64,000 nucleotides of DNA, from contig OY755237.1 of NCBI GenBank assembly GCA_963576725.1, positions 63,837,423 to 63,901,422 on the forward strand, written 5' to 3'. The position numbers and the translations under genes were made by a program. The notes beneath the pieces were generated by a model. That model had not been told where the DNA came from. It saw nothing but the letters and a program-made list of their open reading frames with translations, and did not search any database. Of the stretch, positions 1 to 9,702 are shown piece after piece (within the stretch, counting starts at the first letter, position 1; the number at the start of each line of letters is the position of its first letter). The DNA is from Azorinus chamasolen. Taxonomy: Eukaryota; Mollusca; Bivalvia; Cardiida; Solecurtidae.

Positions 1-540
1 TAACCCTGCTTTGTCAGCTCTCCCTGTTACATGCAACCTGTTCTGTTACATGCAGGCTGTTCTGTTATCTACTTGCAGCCGTTAAATGCAGTCTGCTCTG
101 TTACATATTGCTTATTCTGCACCCCTGCCATCCCATTTACATGTAGCTTATTCAGTTACTTACATGCAGCATGCACTGTTATCTGCAGACTGTTCTGTTA
201 CTTGTTGCCTATTCTTATAAGCTATTACACTGTTTCATGCTGCCTACCCTGTCATGTAGTCTGCCCAGCTTCATTGCTATGTTAGCCATTTCATTTACAT
301 GTAGCCTGTTATATTACCTGTAGCCAGTTATGCTACCTTGCCCTGCTACACATAGCCTTTTATATTACCTGTAGCCAGTTATGCTACCTTGCCCTGCTAC
401 AAGTAGCCTGTTATATTACCTGTAGCCAGTTATGTTACCTTGCCCTGCTACAAGTAGCAAGTTATATTACCTGTAGCCAGTTATGTTACCTTGCCCTGCT
501 ACAATTAGCAAGTTTTATCCAGTCACCAGGCTTCTCTAGT
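1..540. repeat. Degenerate minisatellite block 1 (51 bp unit at 305-530)
   Basis: The stretch is built from short variants of CTGTTACATGTAGCCTG. From about 305 to 530 it settles into a regular 51 bp tandem unit (the TATATTACCTGTAGCCAG start recurs at 310, 361 and 412). The same unit resumes at 1548-1745, so one array was split by the block at 541-1545. Open frames across it are repeat artefacts rich in Cys, Leu and Tyr. Confidence 0.85.
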
Positions 541-1405
541 GACATAATAAAGGGGGTGCAAATAAACTTAGGTTTATTAGGTTACTTCCGGTAGTAGAAG
601 GTTTATTAGGCTAGTAGATAGGCGGAATGATTCTATAACCATGGAACTATTTTAATTTTCTGTAAATATGCATGAACATGTTGACGGAATAGATCTAACA
701 GAAAAATCACCAATATAATTATTCAAATAAGAAAAGAGAAGAAAAAATAAATAAAAAAATAAATGGCTATAGCTGGATTTGAACCCGCGCCTGATTCTAC
801 AAAAGCCAAATCTGATCTCTTTTGAGACGTCGTGCTTACCGATTACGCCACTGAGGCCACATACAAAGCGACGTTGATTCATCAGTTTTATTAATTTAAT
901 TCATCGCTGGCGAAACACGTTTTTGATAAAAATCGAGTCAGGGGGCAAAGATTTACAGATAAATAGTAAATGTTTTCTTTTCACTCTCATAATAATTTGA
1001 TTAATAAGCTCTTACAAAGGCGGTGATTGTCATAGACCTAAATATAGCCTGTTCAGTTCCATCGATTTATGAGTGACGTTAACCCTATCTAAAAATAGAA
1101 ACCGAGTCAACGGAACTCGAATTTGACCAGACAGCCTCTGGGAGAATATTATCATGTCTGTTTGAATTAACATATCGACTCTCGATTCAAATGATCTTAT
1201 TTTTCAAATTCAACCACGTTTTCCCCTCTTGTAATATAAATATCGAAACTATTTTCCTCTGCGGTAGCTCATTAATTACGTCTCTAGAATGGAAATGAAA
1301 AGGGAGGTCCGTTGATCGAAAAACCGCATTTTTAATGCAAATTATTTCAATATTCGTATGTTTTATGAGTATGAAAAAAGATATAACTAAATTGACTGGA
1401 TAAAT
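541..1405. other. Non-repetitive block interrupting the minisatellite
   Basis: This stretch has no similarity to the flanking 51 bp repeats or to the MITE families elsewhere in the window. It contains a tRNA-like sequence on the minus strand and leads into a long hairpin. No convincing coding frame was seen. Together with the hairpin it looks like one insertion into the array, but I could not define a target duplication. Confidence 0.4.
765..858 (-). pseudogene. tRNA-like sequence with pol III A and B boxes
   Basis: Read on the minus strand it has an exact A-box match (TGGCGTAATCGG), a B box (GGTTCAAATCC), a T-arm with four of five pairs, and T-runs just downstream that fit a pol III terminator. 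The acceptor stem pairs only at its outer three bases, and the 94 nt length implies a long variable region or insert. I infer a tRNA pseudogene or tRNA-derived SINE head rather than a working tRNA. Confidence 0.4.
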
Positions 1406-1545
1406 AGAATAATAGGTTAGTGCCGTAGATGGGACGCCTTTATCCGACTCGGAGAGAAAACAGTTGAGGCTCGGCAAGCCTCGCCTCAACGTTTTCTCCC
1501 CTCGTTGGATAAAGCGTCCCATCTACGGCACTAACCTATTATTCT
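1406..1545. repeat. Long perfect-type hairpin, ~65 bp arms
   Basis: The left arm (1406-1470) and right arm (1483-1545) are near-perfect inverted repeats around a 12 bp loop. The outer ~30 bp, beginning AGAATAATAGGTTAGTGCCG, match almost without change. The right arm ends at the point where the 51 bp repeats resume. It is unrelated to the PB, TG and HH hairpins. Confidence 0.75.
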
Positions 1546-2480
1546 CTATATATTACCTGTAGCCAGTTATGTTACCTTGCCCTGCTACAAGTAGCCTGTT
1601 ATATTACCTGTAGCCAGTTATGTTACCTTGCCCTGCTACAAGTAGCAAGTTATATTACCTGTAGCCAGTTATGTTACCTTGCCCTGCTACAAGTAGCCTG
1701 TTATATTACCTGTAGCCAGTTATGCTACCTTGCCCTGCTACATGTATATGTAGTCGGTTGAATTACCTGCAGCATGCTATGCTACATGTTCCTGTTCTTT
1801 GCCTTCAGCCTTTTGTGATACGCTGCCCTGTTACATAGCTTGTTATAATACTTTCAGCATGGTTTGCTGCCTTCCCTGTTATAAATAGCCTGTTATATTA
1901 CCTTCAATGGTGTTATGCTACCCAGCCCTGTTACATGTAGCCTGTTATATTACCTTCAATCTGCTATGCTGCCTTTTCCTGTTACATGTAACATGTTATA
2001 TTACATTTAGTCTATTATACTACCTTATCCTGTTACATATAGCCTGTTCTATTGGCTTCAAGTTTCTATGCTACCTTGCCCTGCTACCACATAGCATGTT
2101 CTGTTTCAATGTTATATATTGTTACATGCGGACTACTTGCTACCTTCCTCTGGTACACATAGTCTGTTCTGTTACATGTTACCTGCAGTCTGTTCTGCTG
2201 TCTTGCCCTGGAATGTATAGCCTGTTTTGCTACATATAGCATATTCTGTTTCATGCAGACTGTTATGCTACCTTGCCCTTCTATATGTAGTGTTACAAGA
2301 TGTCTGTTCTGTTAGATTCTAGCTGTCTGCTCTGTTAGATGGAGCTTGCTATGCTGCCTAGCCCTGAAACATGTAACCAGTTCTATAGCCTGTTCTATTA
2401 CATGTAGCCTGCTCTTTTATGTAGCTGAATCTGTCAGCTTTCTCTTTTAAATCTGCTCTGCTGCTATTATACTCTTTAGC
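1546..2480. repeat. Minisatellite block 2
   Basis: This continues block 1: regular 51 bp units to about 1745, then increasingly degenerate CTGTTACATGTAGCCTGTT-like units. No gene was recognised. Confidence 0.8.
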
Positions 2481-3000
2481 TTGCCCGTAGTAAGTAACAG
2501 TATTTACACAAAAAAATATGTTTGTCTATGTTGGAGAAAAGTAACATTTGGTGATGACCAGCATTCCACGCACATTCTTTTGTCAAATGGATAGTTGTAA
2601 TACTGCCACTTGGTCAAACAGTGAAGTGTCATCTTACATGATAAGCCCATAATAATTGTATTATAGCAAATTAGCTCTTGCATGAAATTAGACAAGAAGA
2701 TTATTGTAAATGGATTTATCTATTCTGTTTTACAAGGCTTTGGTTATTTTCAATTGCATTAAAGACGTTTAATAATAGAGAAGATAAAGATATTGCTTTA
2801 ATCAATTAAGGCCAATTGTGGGCAGATATCATCAGCGTAATCTGAGCTGTTCAAATCTGCTTGACCCAATCTTAGTGTATACAGTCATTCTGTAATGTGA
2901 CAAAAAAGAATATGACCTTGTATTACTGTGTGTGATTTAGTAAGGAGAGAATGAGGTCAGCTATCCTCATAGAAGCTGTCTGATCATGATCTACATCAGC
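2481..3000. other. No recognised feature
   Basis: AT-rich unique sequence. Open frames are short and have no splice-site context that I would support. Confidence 0.5.
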
Positions 3001-3237
3001 TGAACCCCTTACTCCATGAATATTCATTTTAGAAATAATGATGTTATGAATATTAATTAGGTTAATTTTTATAATGGCATACAGACACAGCAAAGTTTGG
3101 CCATGGCAAAAACTGTAAAATAATATCTATATCATATCATAAGCAAACAGAGCAGACCCTGATCAGACAGCTGTCTGATCTGGGTCTACTCTGTTTGCAA
3201 AGGTGTAGAAAAGCATATTTATGGAGGAAAGGGTTAA
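3001..3237 (+). mobile_element. PB-1 MITE (a+b)
   Basis: The long half starts ACCCCTTACTCCATGAATAT. The central hairpin is shortened to CAGACAGCTGTCTG, and the short half ends GGAGGAAAGGGTTAA. The terminal TTAA is shared with the next element. Confidence 0.8.
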
Positions 3238-3567
3238 CCCTTTCCTTCATATAAACACATTTTCACACCTTTGTAAACAGGGTAGACCCAGATCAGATAA
3301 ACCAGTAGGAGCTGTGTGATCAGGGTCTGCTATGTTTGCTTATGACATTATAAAGATCTGATTCTAATGTTTTGGTCAAAGCAAAAATATTCATCTAAGA
3401 AATAATGACCTTAGGAGTCAGGAATATCTTTGCCATAACAGAAACCGTAGTATTCGATAAGCAAACAGGGCAGATCCTGATCAGACAGCTCCTACTGGAG
3501 CCATCTGATTTGGGTCTACTCTGTTTGCAAAGGTGTAGAGAAGCATATTAATGGTGTAAAGGGTTAA
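3234..3567. mobile_element. Composite PB-type element
   Basis: It starts at the shared TTAA with a 'd' short half and hairpin, runs into part of an 'a' half, and then enters a second hairpin plus a 'b' half ending GTAAAGGGTTAA. It looks like two elements fused internally. Confidence 0.6.
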
Positions 3568-4051
3568 TGTTCAAATACTTTAGATAACTATACATTTAGA
3601 TTTAGCATTTCACAGTAGCACCATCCGTCAAAAGTTGAAAATTTACTGTAATTTTCATGTGAGTCAAGCTTGAAATTTAACTCTGTGCATGCCAAATACT
3701 TGTAATCTGCAAAAACTGTCGTCTTCTGCAGTTCTCAAAGGTAGATTTTCTTCCATCCATCTTAGGTAATACAGTCAAAGTGTCATATAGTCTGGATCCA
3801 GATCAAATGCTGGACTTATTGGTATCTCATCTGAATCTCGACTGATTGCACAAGAAATAAAACAATTGCCACTTGCATGCAAGAGTTGAACAAAAAAACA
3901 TCACAAGAATGAAATTTAATCTGAAATGCCAAAGCTATAAAGCAATTTATGAAAATACCAATTTATCCCATTAAACTGTGTACTAATTCAGGGCTGTCTC
4001 ATTCTACTCCATAAAGTGACCTTTAGATTGAGTGACTATGCATCTTATATC
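3568..4051. other. No recognised feature
   Basis: Unique AT-rich sequence with no coding frame, hairpin or tandem repeat that I can support. Confidence 0.45.
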
Positions 4052-4718
4052 TAACCCTGTCCTTCATAATACACACCTTTTCACACATTTGCAAACGGAG
4101 TAGACCCAGATTTGACAGTTCCTATGGGACCCATCTGATCAGGGTCTGCCCTGTTTGCTAATGGAATTTGATAGATCTATTTCTTTACTTTCTAAAACGG
4201 CTACAATGTTCCATCTTCCATATTTTATGATGTCTCCCCCAGTGTACTGAGGAGACATTTTTTTTTTGTGTGTGGCGTCAGTCCATCTGACTGTCTGTCC
4301 ATCTGTCTAATTTTAATTTGTCCACGCGGTTTCTCCAAAAGCTTTGGTCTGGTTTTCATGAAACTTCATAGGATTGATCAGTACCATGCCTGGTTGTGCA
4401 TATCGTACTCCTGTTCTCTGCAGAATTATGGGACTTTGAAATTTTTACATGGAAAATTTTGTTTGTGCGGTTTCTCCAAAACCTCTGTTCAGATTTTCAT
4501 GAAACTTCATAGGATTGATCAGCACTATGCCTAGATGTGCATGTGTTCCAGTTCGATGATTTTCTGCAGAGTTATGCGACCTTTAAGTTTTACATGTAAA
4601 TTTTTGTTCATGTACATCAGTTTTCGTATCAAACACAATTGTAGTTTTAACTATTTTATCTACGAATATTCAGTAGGTATTTTGATTTGGAATAAACAAG
4701 GAATAGGGAAATGGCTAA
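4052..4718 (-). mobile_element. PB-2 MITE split by a Helentron-like insertion
   Basis: The short half and hairpin (4052-4165) and long half up to 4228 match PB-2. The long half resumes at 4648 (ACTATTTTATCTACGAATAT) and ends at a degenerate GGGAAATGGCTAA. The gap is the HL element below. Confidence 0.7.
4229..4647 (+). mobile_element. Short Helentron-like (HL) element
   Basis: It opens with a GTCTCC...GGAGAC hairpin, then a (TGTC)-rich stretch and about two core units that include TGAAACTTCATAGGATTG. It ends near TTGTAGTTTT. The surrounding PB-2 sequence gives the expected empty site. It resembles the 41591-42807 element and is probably an internally deleted relative. Confidence 0.55.
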
Positions 4719-4741
4719 ATGAGATCTCTATGGCATTACAC

Positions 4742-4867
4742 TGTAGAACCTGACATCAAATGAGGTATTATTATGGGTCTGTAAGGCAGGTGGTAGCTTA
4801 ATGCAGGTCAAAAGTAATGCAGGAAGCTCCTATATGAGCTTTCTGCATTTACTTTTGCCCTGCATTA
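4742..4867 (+). mobile_element. TG (Tigger-like) element, left part
   Basis: It has the TG left end CTGTAGAACCTG and the core palindrome AGCTTAATGCAGG...CCTGCATTAA, matching the complete copy at 28304-28496. The right end is replaced at the core TTAA by TTAACCCTTTATGAG, as if a PB element had inserted there. Confidence 0.6.
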
Positions 4868-4889
4868 ACCCTTTATGAGATAAAAGGTT

Positions 4890-5153
4890 ATATTATTAGC
4901 TTGTCTGTTTTTGAAGAAAAAAGTCGAGCTATTGTGATCACTGGGTGGTAGGCGTTGTTGTAGGCGTTGGCATTGTTGGTGGTGGCAGCATGCAAAAACT
5001 TTAATTTAGCTGATTAATCAAAAAGTATAAGACTGGTATCAATATGAAACTTCATAGGTTGGTAGATCTCTTTGAGGAGAAATGTACGCAGTGGACAAGC
5101 ACCAAATCAGACAAACATTGACGCTGCACGTGGCTCGTGTTAAACATTGGTCA
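4890..5153 (+). mobile_element. Short Helentron-like element (AGCTYGTCTG type)
   Basis: The 5' end (AGCTTGTCTG ... GTCGAGCT) matches that of the larger element at 62641, and the 3' end is a hairpin followed by CTCGTGTT. The flanks look like a PB remnant. Boundaries are approximate. Confidence 0.45.
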
Positions 5154-5228
5154 CTGCATAAAATTTCGTAGTCCTCCAGAAAATCTCTACTCTGTTTTCA
5201 AAGGTAGGAAAAAGGCATTTGGTTAGCG

Positions 5229-5450
5229 CTTTCAACCCCGGATACCCTTGTACTGTCGTTTACAAACAGTGTAGACCCAGATCAGAGGGCTCCTAGAGGA
5301 GCCCTCTGATCAGGGTCTGCACTGTTTGTCATTCAAAGTCCTCTAGCAAGTTTAAGCCTTTCATACTCAGTGGACTCCACAGTTAAACAGAGATGGGGTA
5401 TGCCACTTTGATAATTTAGGGATGAAAGTGTTAATGAGCCATGTGTTGTG
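5229..5450. mobile_element. PB-7 MITE
   Basis: It carries an ACAGTGTAGACCCAGATC hairpin (5265-5330) with the tip GGGCTCCTAGAGGAGCCC, flanked by CAACCC- and GTGTTAA-like ends. Confidence 0.6.
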
Positions 5451-5702
5451 AGGAGAGCTCAAGAATCAAAGTATTTTTTTAACCCTAGACTGTTCATGTT
5501 ATTTTGATTTTTGAATGCTGAAAAGAGATATGTTTGACCCCTTAAGTCTGTTTTTAGTGGCAATGAAACCTGGTGTAGAAGTGTTGATATATGAGTTGGA
5601 TTTGACCCTCAGCACAGAAAATTTTGTAGGATCAAGTTTCTTCTAGGTAAATATCATCCATATGGCCCAACTTTTAGCACTCCACTCATAAATTTTAATC
5701 TG

Positions 5703-5935
5703 TTGACACTTTACTTCATAAATTCACCTTTAGACACCTTTGCAAATAGAGTAGACCCAGATCAGACGACAGAAGTAGGAGCTGTCTGATCAGGGTCTGC
5801 ACTGTTTGCCTACAAATTATAATAGATCCTACAAATGCAAAAAAAAACCCCAACATAAAAACTGAACGTATATAAATTCAGCTAATAAATATTCCTGTTT
5901 TCACTATTTTTTACATGAATATTCAGCAGGGTTAG
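5703..5935 (-). mobile_element. PB-1 MITE (b+a)
   Basis: The short half with AGAGTAGACCCAGATC is followed by an interrupted hairpin and an 'a' half ending TACATGAATATTCAGCAGGG. Confidence 0.7.
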
Positions 5936-6020
5936 TTGTGCTTAACAGAAGAATGCATTTTTGCCTGAATTATGGGTACAAAAAGCAACGATTTATTGGT
6001 TGAATATACATGTAGGAGTC

Positions 6021-6169
6021 TTAACCCAATATTTATATCCAACCTCTTTGAATAATTCTATCAAAAAGGAGCATTGACTAGAGAAAAGGAAAATTGTAGA
6101 ATTTTGTAGTTCTGAATAAGTGATTTTTACAGAGGCGTAGAAAGGCGTATCTATGGAGGAAAGGGTTAA
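6021..6169 (+). mobile_element. PB-3 MITE lacking its hairpin
   Basis: It begins TTAACCCA and ends GGAGGAAAGGGTTAA with normal PB-3 flanks. Where other copies carry the ~75 bp hairpin, it reads straight from TTTTGTAGTT to AAGTGATTTTTAC. The inverted repeat has been lost cleanly. Confidence 0.75.
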
Positions 6170-6174
6170 AGAAG

Positions 6175-6485
6175 TGATGGTTGCTTATTAAAATGCAGGG
6201 CAAAAGTAACGCAGAAAACTCATATTATATCTTTGTGCATTACTTTTGCCCTGCATTTAGCCCATTTTACCATAAATATGCTTTCCTATATCATTGCAAA
6301 CAGAGAAGACCCAGATCAGATTGGTTAGGGTATACTCTGGTTGCTTATGATTTAATATTGATGTGATTCTACAGTTTCTGCCATGGCCAAAGATTCCTGT
6401 GTCAATGGGTTATTTCAACAATTAATCTAATCAATATTCATGATGTCATTATTTTGTACAAGAATATTCATGGAGTAAAGGGTTA
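6175..6485 (-). mobile_element. TG core fragment joined to a PB-1 MITE
   Basis: The TG core palindrome ATGCAGGGCAAAAGTAA...TTACTTTTGCCCTGCAT occupies 6192-6256. A PB-1 in b+a order follows immediately to a GTAAAGGGTTA end. The junction falls at the TG core TTAA position, as at 4867 and 24831. Confidence 0.6.
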
Positions 6486-6513
6486 TAGATCCGTCAATTA
6501 ATAAGGCCTCTTT

Positions 6514-6744
6514 TTAACCCATTCCCTTATAGGCTATTTTTAGATCCAACCTCTTTGAATAAATCTACCGAAAAGGAACATTAATTAGAGAAAAGGAAAC
6601 TTTTAGAATTTTGTAGTTTGAAACCATTGTGATAAATAGAGCATTTGCTCCTATAGGAGCAAATGCTCTATTTATCACAGTGGTTTCAATAGGTGATTTT
6701 TACAGGGGCAATTAGGAAGGTGTATTTATGGAGGAAAGAGTTAA
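6514..6744 (+). mobile_element. PB-3 MITE, complete
   Basis: TTAA at both ends, with the motif CCAACCTCTTTGAATAAATC and a long perfect hairpin with tip GCTCCTATAGGAGC. This is the reference copy for PB-3. Confidence 0.85.
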
Positions 6745-7133
6745 TGGTCGCTTTAGGCAGGGATTGCTGTATTATATAGGAAGCATTTGAAAACTTCTAT
6801 TGTGTGCCTAGAAATATGCTCCTTTACAGAATAAACATTTGTCATTCTCTTATATATTTCAGATAATATCTTGGGAGTGGAAAGGATACACAGACCAGAT
6901 GTTAACACATTATCAAAAGTAATTTTGGATTAACGTAATCCTAGATTATACCAATTAGAGAAACGGAACACTGAATAATCTTATCAAAAAATGAAATGCT
7001 CGACTAAACAAGGATTTATTTTCAAGTGATATGTTTACAAGAAATCTAATTTGGTGCAGTGTCTTAAAAACTCCTGGATCACTGATGTGAATTGAAGTTT
7101 GTTCCTGATTGGTGGATTTTACCAGTGAGCATT
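6745..7133. other. Unique sequence upstream of the 7.1 kb candidate exon
   Basis: No repeat family recognised. An inverted CCAAT box (GATTGGTGG) lies about 25 bp upstream of the candidate ATG. If the exon is real, its 5' UTR or promoter would be here. I see no clear TATA box. Confidence 0.3.
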
Positions 7134-7185
7134 ATGGCATCTTCTCGTCTTGTTAGCTTTGGATCTAGAATCCAGGAGGCTAAAG
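7134..7185 (+). CDS. Candidate short first coding exon
   Basis: The frame opens with ATGG in a good Kozak context (A at -3, G at +4) and encodes MASSRLVSFGSRIQEAK plus one base. It stops at a strong 5' splice site, AAAG|GTAAGA, in phase 1. The stretch lies in unique sequence between MITEs. No family is recognisable from 17 residues. Its phase matches the exons at 21073-22879 and 47343-47379, so an alternative first exon is my inference. A chance ATG plus donor cannot be excluded without transcript data. Confidence 0.4.
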
Positions 7186-7198
7186 GTAAGATCATCCT

Positions 7199-7300
7199 AG
7201 GTCCATGCTTATAAAGCTTTTTAGTTGAGTCTGAGTTCGTTCTCAAGCTTTTGATTGGTCAGATTTGAGTTCTCAAGCTTTTGATTGGTCAGATTTGAGC
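7199..7300. repeat. R1 foldback fragment with a 33 bp direct duplication
   Basis: It starts GTCCATGCTTATAAAGC and contains TCTCAAGCTTTTGATTGGTC twice in tandem. It matches one arm of the complete palindrome at 51173-51357. It sits just inside the putative intron after 7185. Confidence 0.65.
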
Positions 7301-7327
7301 CATTGAGCCTAATTGCCCTGTCATGTT

Positions 7328-7577
7328 CTCAACCCTTTATCACATGAATATTCCTGTTAGAAATAATGACATCATGAATATTAATTGGGTTATAATAGCA
7401 TGCACATGGACACAGGAATGTTTTGGCCATGGCAAACATTGTAGAATCACATCACTATATAAATTTCATAAGCAAACAGAACATACCCAGATCAGACGGC
7501 TCCTATAGAAGCCGTCTGATCTGGGTCTGCTCTGTTTGCAAAGGTGTAGAAAAATGTATTTATGGAGTAAGGTACAA
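7328..7577 (+). mobile_element. PB-1 MITE (a+b)
   Basis: It carries an 'a' half with AAATAATGACATCATGAATA, a hairpin with tip GGCTCCTATAGAAGCC, and a 'b' half ending ATTTATGGAGTAAGG. It abuts the following PB-4. Confidence 0.8.
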
Positions 7578-7793
7578 CCCTTACAATGCTGAATTTTCAA
7601 ATGGACTATTCCAAAATTCAAACAGGTCAAGCTTATGGTGAATATTTAGGAATTTTTCTAAAGAAATTTGTAACATGACAAACGGTGCAGACCCAGATGA
7701 GAGGGCTCCTCTTGGAGCCTTCTCATCTGGGTCTACATTGTTTACAAAGGACAATAGTAACTCATGTCATGCACTGTGTGTGCTGAGGGTTAA
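7574..7793 (-). mobile_element. PB-4 MITE
   Basis: It reads CAACCCTTACAATGCTGAAT ... GAGGGTTAA and has a hairpin of the GCAGACCCAGATGAGAGGG type. It is inverted relative to the copy at 25906. Confidence 0.8.
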
Positions 7794-7795
7794 CT

Positions 7796-8225
7796 TTGAC
7801 CCATTCCCTGTTCTGTGTTTATTCCAAATTACAATAACTACTGAATATTCATGGCCAAAATAGTTATAATGAAATATGGAAGATGAAACATTGTAGCCAT
7901 TTTAGAAACTAAAGAAACAGATCTGGCAAATAACATTAGCAAACGGAGCAGACCCTGATCGGACAGCTCCTAATAAAATTATAACAAATCTGATTACAGT
8001 TTCTACCAATACCAAAATATCCTGTGTACATAATTATGCCATTATAAAAGTTCAACTAATAAATATGCATGATGTCATCGAAGAGACGATTCTAAAGAGT
8101 AGTCACAACATAGGGTTTGGCGAAGAAATAAAGGAGTTCTTCATGAAAATATTTTAATTTACACGTCTTATATGCACCTCTGCGTCATTATTTCCTGCTT
8201 GAATATTAAACGGGGAAAGGGTTAA
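7796..8225. mobile_element. Chimeric PB MITE (c+a) carrying half an HH element
   Basis: The left side is a PB-2 long half (GACCCATTCCCTGTTCTGTG) up to a half hairpin. The right side is an inverted PB-1 long half ending GGGGAAAGGGTTAA. Two long halves are thus joined at the palindrome. A truncated HH element lies at 8079-8182. Confidence 0.7.
8079..8182 (+). mobile_element. Half HH element, one hairpin arm only
   Basis: It begins at the centre of the HH hairpin (CGAAGAGACGATTC), keeps the right arm and ends CACCTCTG. The flanks TGTCAT (8073-8078) and CGTCAT (8183-8188) fit a 6 bp target duplication in the host 'a' half. The left arm is missing but the target site is kept. Confidence 0.6.
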
Positions 8226-8338
8226 GACTGACTTTTTCGTATGGTCTAGACCAGTAAATTACAGCTGCAGTAATAATACCCTATCAGATGATGTGCTTGT
8301 TGACCTTCATCACGGTTTAGTTTAACCCTGTCCCTTTT

Positions 8339-8834
8339 CTATCCCTTTCCTCCATGAATATTTATATTTAAGAAATATTATTACGTCATGAATATTAGTT
8401 ACATGAATTTTTATAATAGTACATTGACACATGAAATTTTGGACATAGTAGAAACTGTAAATTAATATATATCTGTATTATATCATAAGCCCGGTGTTAG
8501 GATAATGTGACTGGGTGGGGTGCCCTTGCCATATGCCTGCGGTAGGGGTATTCCAGTGAGGCAGCACTATAACTTGTCTCATGCAGGTGCGGTCTGCAAA
8601 TAACTGAAATACTGTTGGTCGAACATAAAACCCAACTCAATCAATCAATCAATCATAAGCAAAAAGAGCAGGGTCTGCTCTGTTTGCTGATGGAATCTGA
8701 TAGATCTGTTCCTTTATTTTCTAAAATGGCTACAATGCACCACCTTCCATATTTCATTATATATAGCTATTTAGGCCATGAATATTCAGTAGCTATTGAA
8801 ATTTGGAAAAAACGTAGAACAGGGAAAGGGTTAA
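8339..8834. mobile_element. Chimeric PB MITE (a+c) with a SINE inside
   Basis: A PB-1 long half (8340-8490) leads to a collapsed hairpin (AAAGAGCAGGGTCTGCTCTG), then an inverted PB-2 long half ending ACAGGGAAAGGGTTAA. This is a second long-plus-long chimera, in the opposite order to 7796. Confidence 0.7.
8491..8651 (+). mobile_element. SINE with (TCAA)n tail and 9 bp target duplication
   Basis: The body CCGGTGTTAGGATAATGTGA ... ACATAAAACCCAACTC ends in (TCAA)n. It is bracketed by ATCATAAGC at 8482-8490 and 8652-8660, both derived from the host PB-1 half. The tail type is common in molluscan SINEs. A tRNA head is not evident, so it may be 5' truncated. Related tail: 54326-54367. Confidence 0.75.
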
Positions 8835-8934
8835 ACAGGTTGGATTCTGATATGGTTAATCATAAATTTGTTGTCAGCCTGTCAAGTTAATTTGATGTCT
8901 TATCTTTGACACTACCATTGATGAAACAATAATG

Positions 8935-9415
8935 AAATCTTCCCTTCATACAAATGCCTTTTCACACCTTTGCAAACAGACTAGACCAAGATAAGACAGC
9001 TACTATAGCAGCAATATACAGACTAGACCAAGATCAGGCAGCTACTATAGCAGCCATATACAAACTAGACCAAGGTCAGGCAGCTACTATAGCAGCCATA
9101 TACAGACTAGACCAAGATCAGGCAGCTACCATAGCAGTTATATACAGACTAGACCAAGATCAGGCAGCTGCTATAGCAGCCATATACAGACTAGACCAAG
9201 ATCAGGCAGCTACCATAGCAGCCATATACAGACTAGACCAAGATCAGGCAGCTACTATAGCAGCCATATACAGGATTGGTATTGAAAGAAGCTGTAGAGT
9301 CATCCATTATAATTTCATAAGCAAACGGAGCAGACCCTGATCAGACGGCTCCCATAGGAGTTGTCAGATCAGGTTCTACTCTGTTTGGAAAAGCATTTAT
9401 ATGAGGGAAAGGGTA
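8935..9415 (-). mobile_element. PB-type MITE with expanded hairpin arm
   Basis: It has PB short-half ends (CCCTTCATACAAATGCC) and (ATATGAGGGAAAGGG). Its hairpin region contains a 42 bp tandem array followed by a second, normal hairpin at 9321-9386. Confidence 0.65.
8977..9270 (+). repeat. 42 bp tandem repeat, 7 copies
   Basis: Copies start CAGACTAGACCAAGATCAGG at 8977, 9019, 9061 (variant), 9103, 9145, 9187 and 9229. The unit is derived from the PB hairpin arm (CAGAGTAGACCCAGATCAGA plus the tip). It is open in frame, giving a spurious Asp/Gln/Ala/Ile repeat peptide that should not be annotated as a protein. Confidence 0.9.
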
Positions 9416-9488
9416 AACCTTTTGAAAGAAGACCATTCATCATGGTTTGATAAACTATAGAGTTCATTCAGTAATGTAAAATAATGGC

Positions 9489-9702
9489 TTAACCCATTAC
9501 CTCATATTGACACCTTTTTAGTCACTTTCTGAAACCATTGTGATAAATAGAACATTTGCTCCTATGGAGCAAATGCTCTATTTATCACAATGATTTCAAA
9601 ACTACAGAATTCTGAAAATATTATTTTCTCTAATAACTGCTCCTTTGGTAGATTTATTCAAAGAGGTTGGGTCTTAACATAGCCTATGAGGTAATGGGTT
9701 AA
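9489..9702 (-). mobile_element. PB-3 MITE
   Basis: TTAA at both ends, a hairpin with tip GCTCCTATGGAGC, and a CAAAGAGGTTGGGTC motif in inverted order. Confidence 0.8.

Noticed and set aside
8954..9340. 128-codon open frame with Leu-Asp-Gln-Asp-Gln-Ala-Ala repeats
   Set aside because: It is the in-frame reading of the 42 bp tandem repeat derived from a MITE hairpin; the unit length is a multiple of three.
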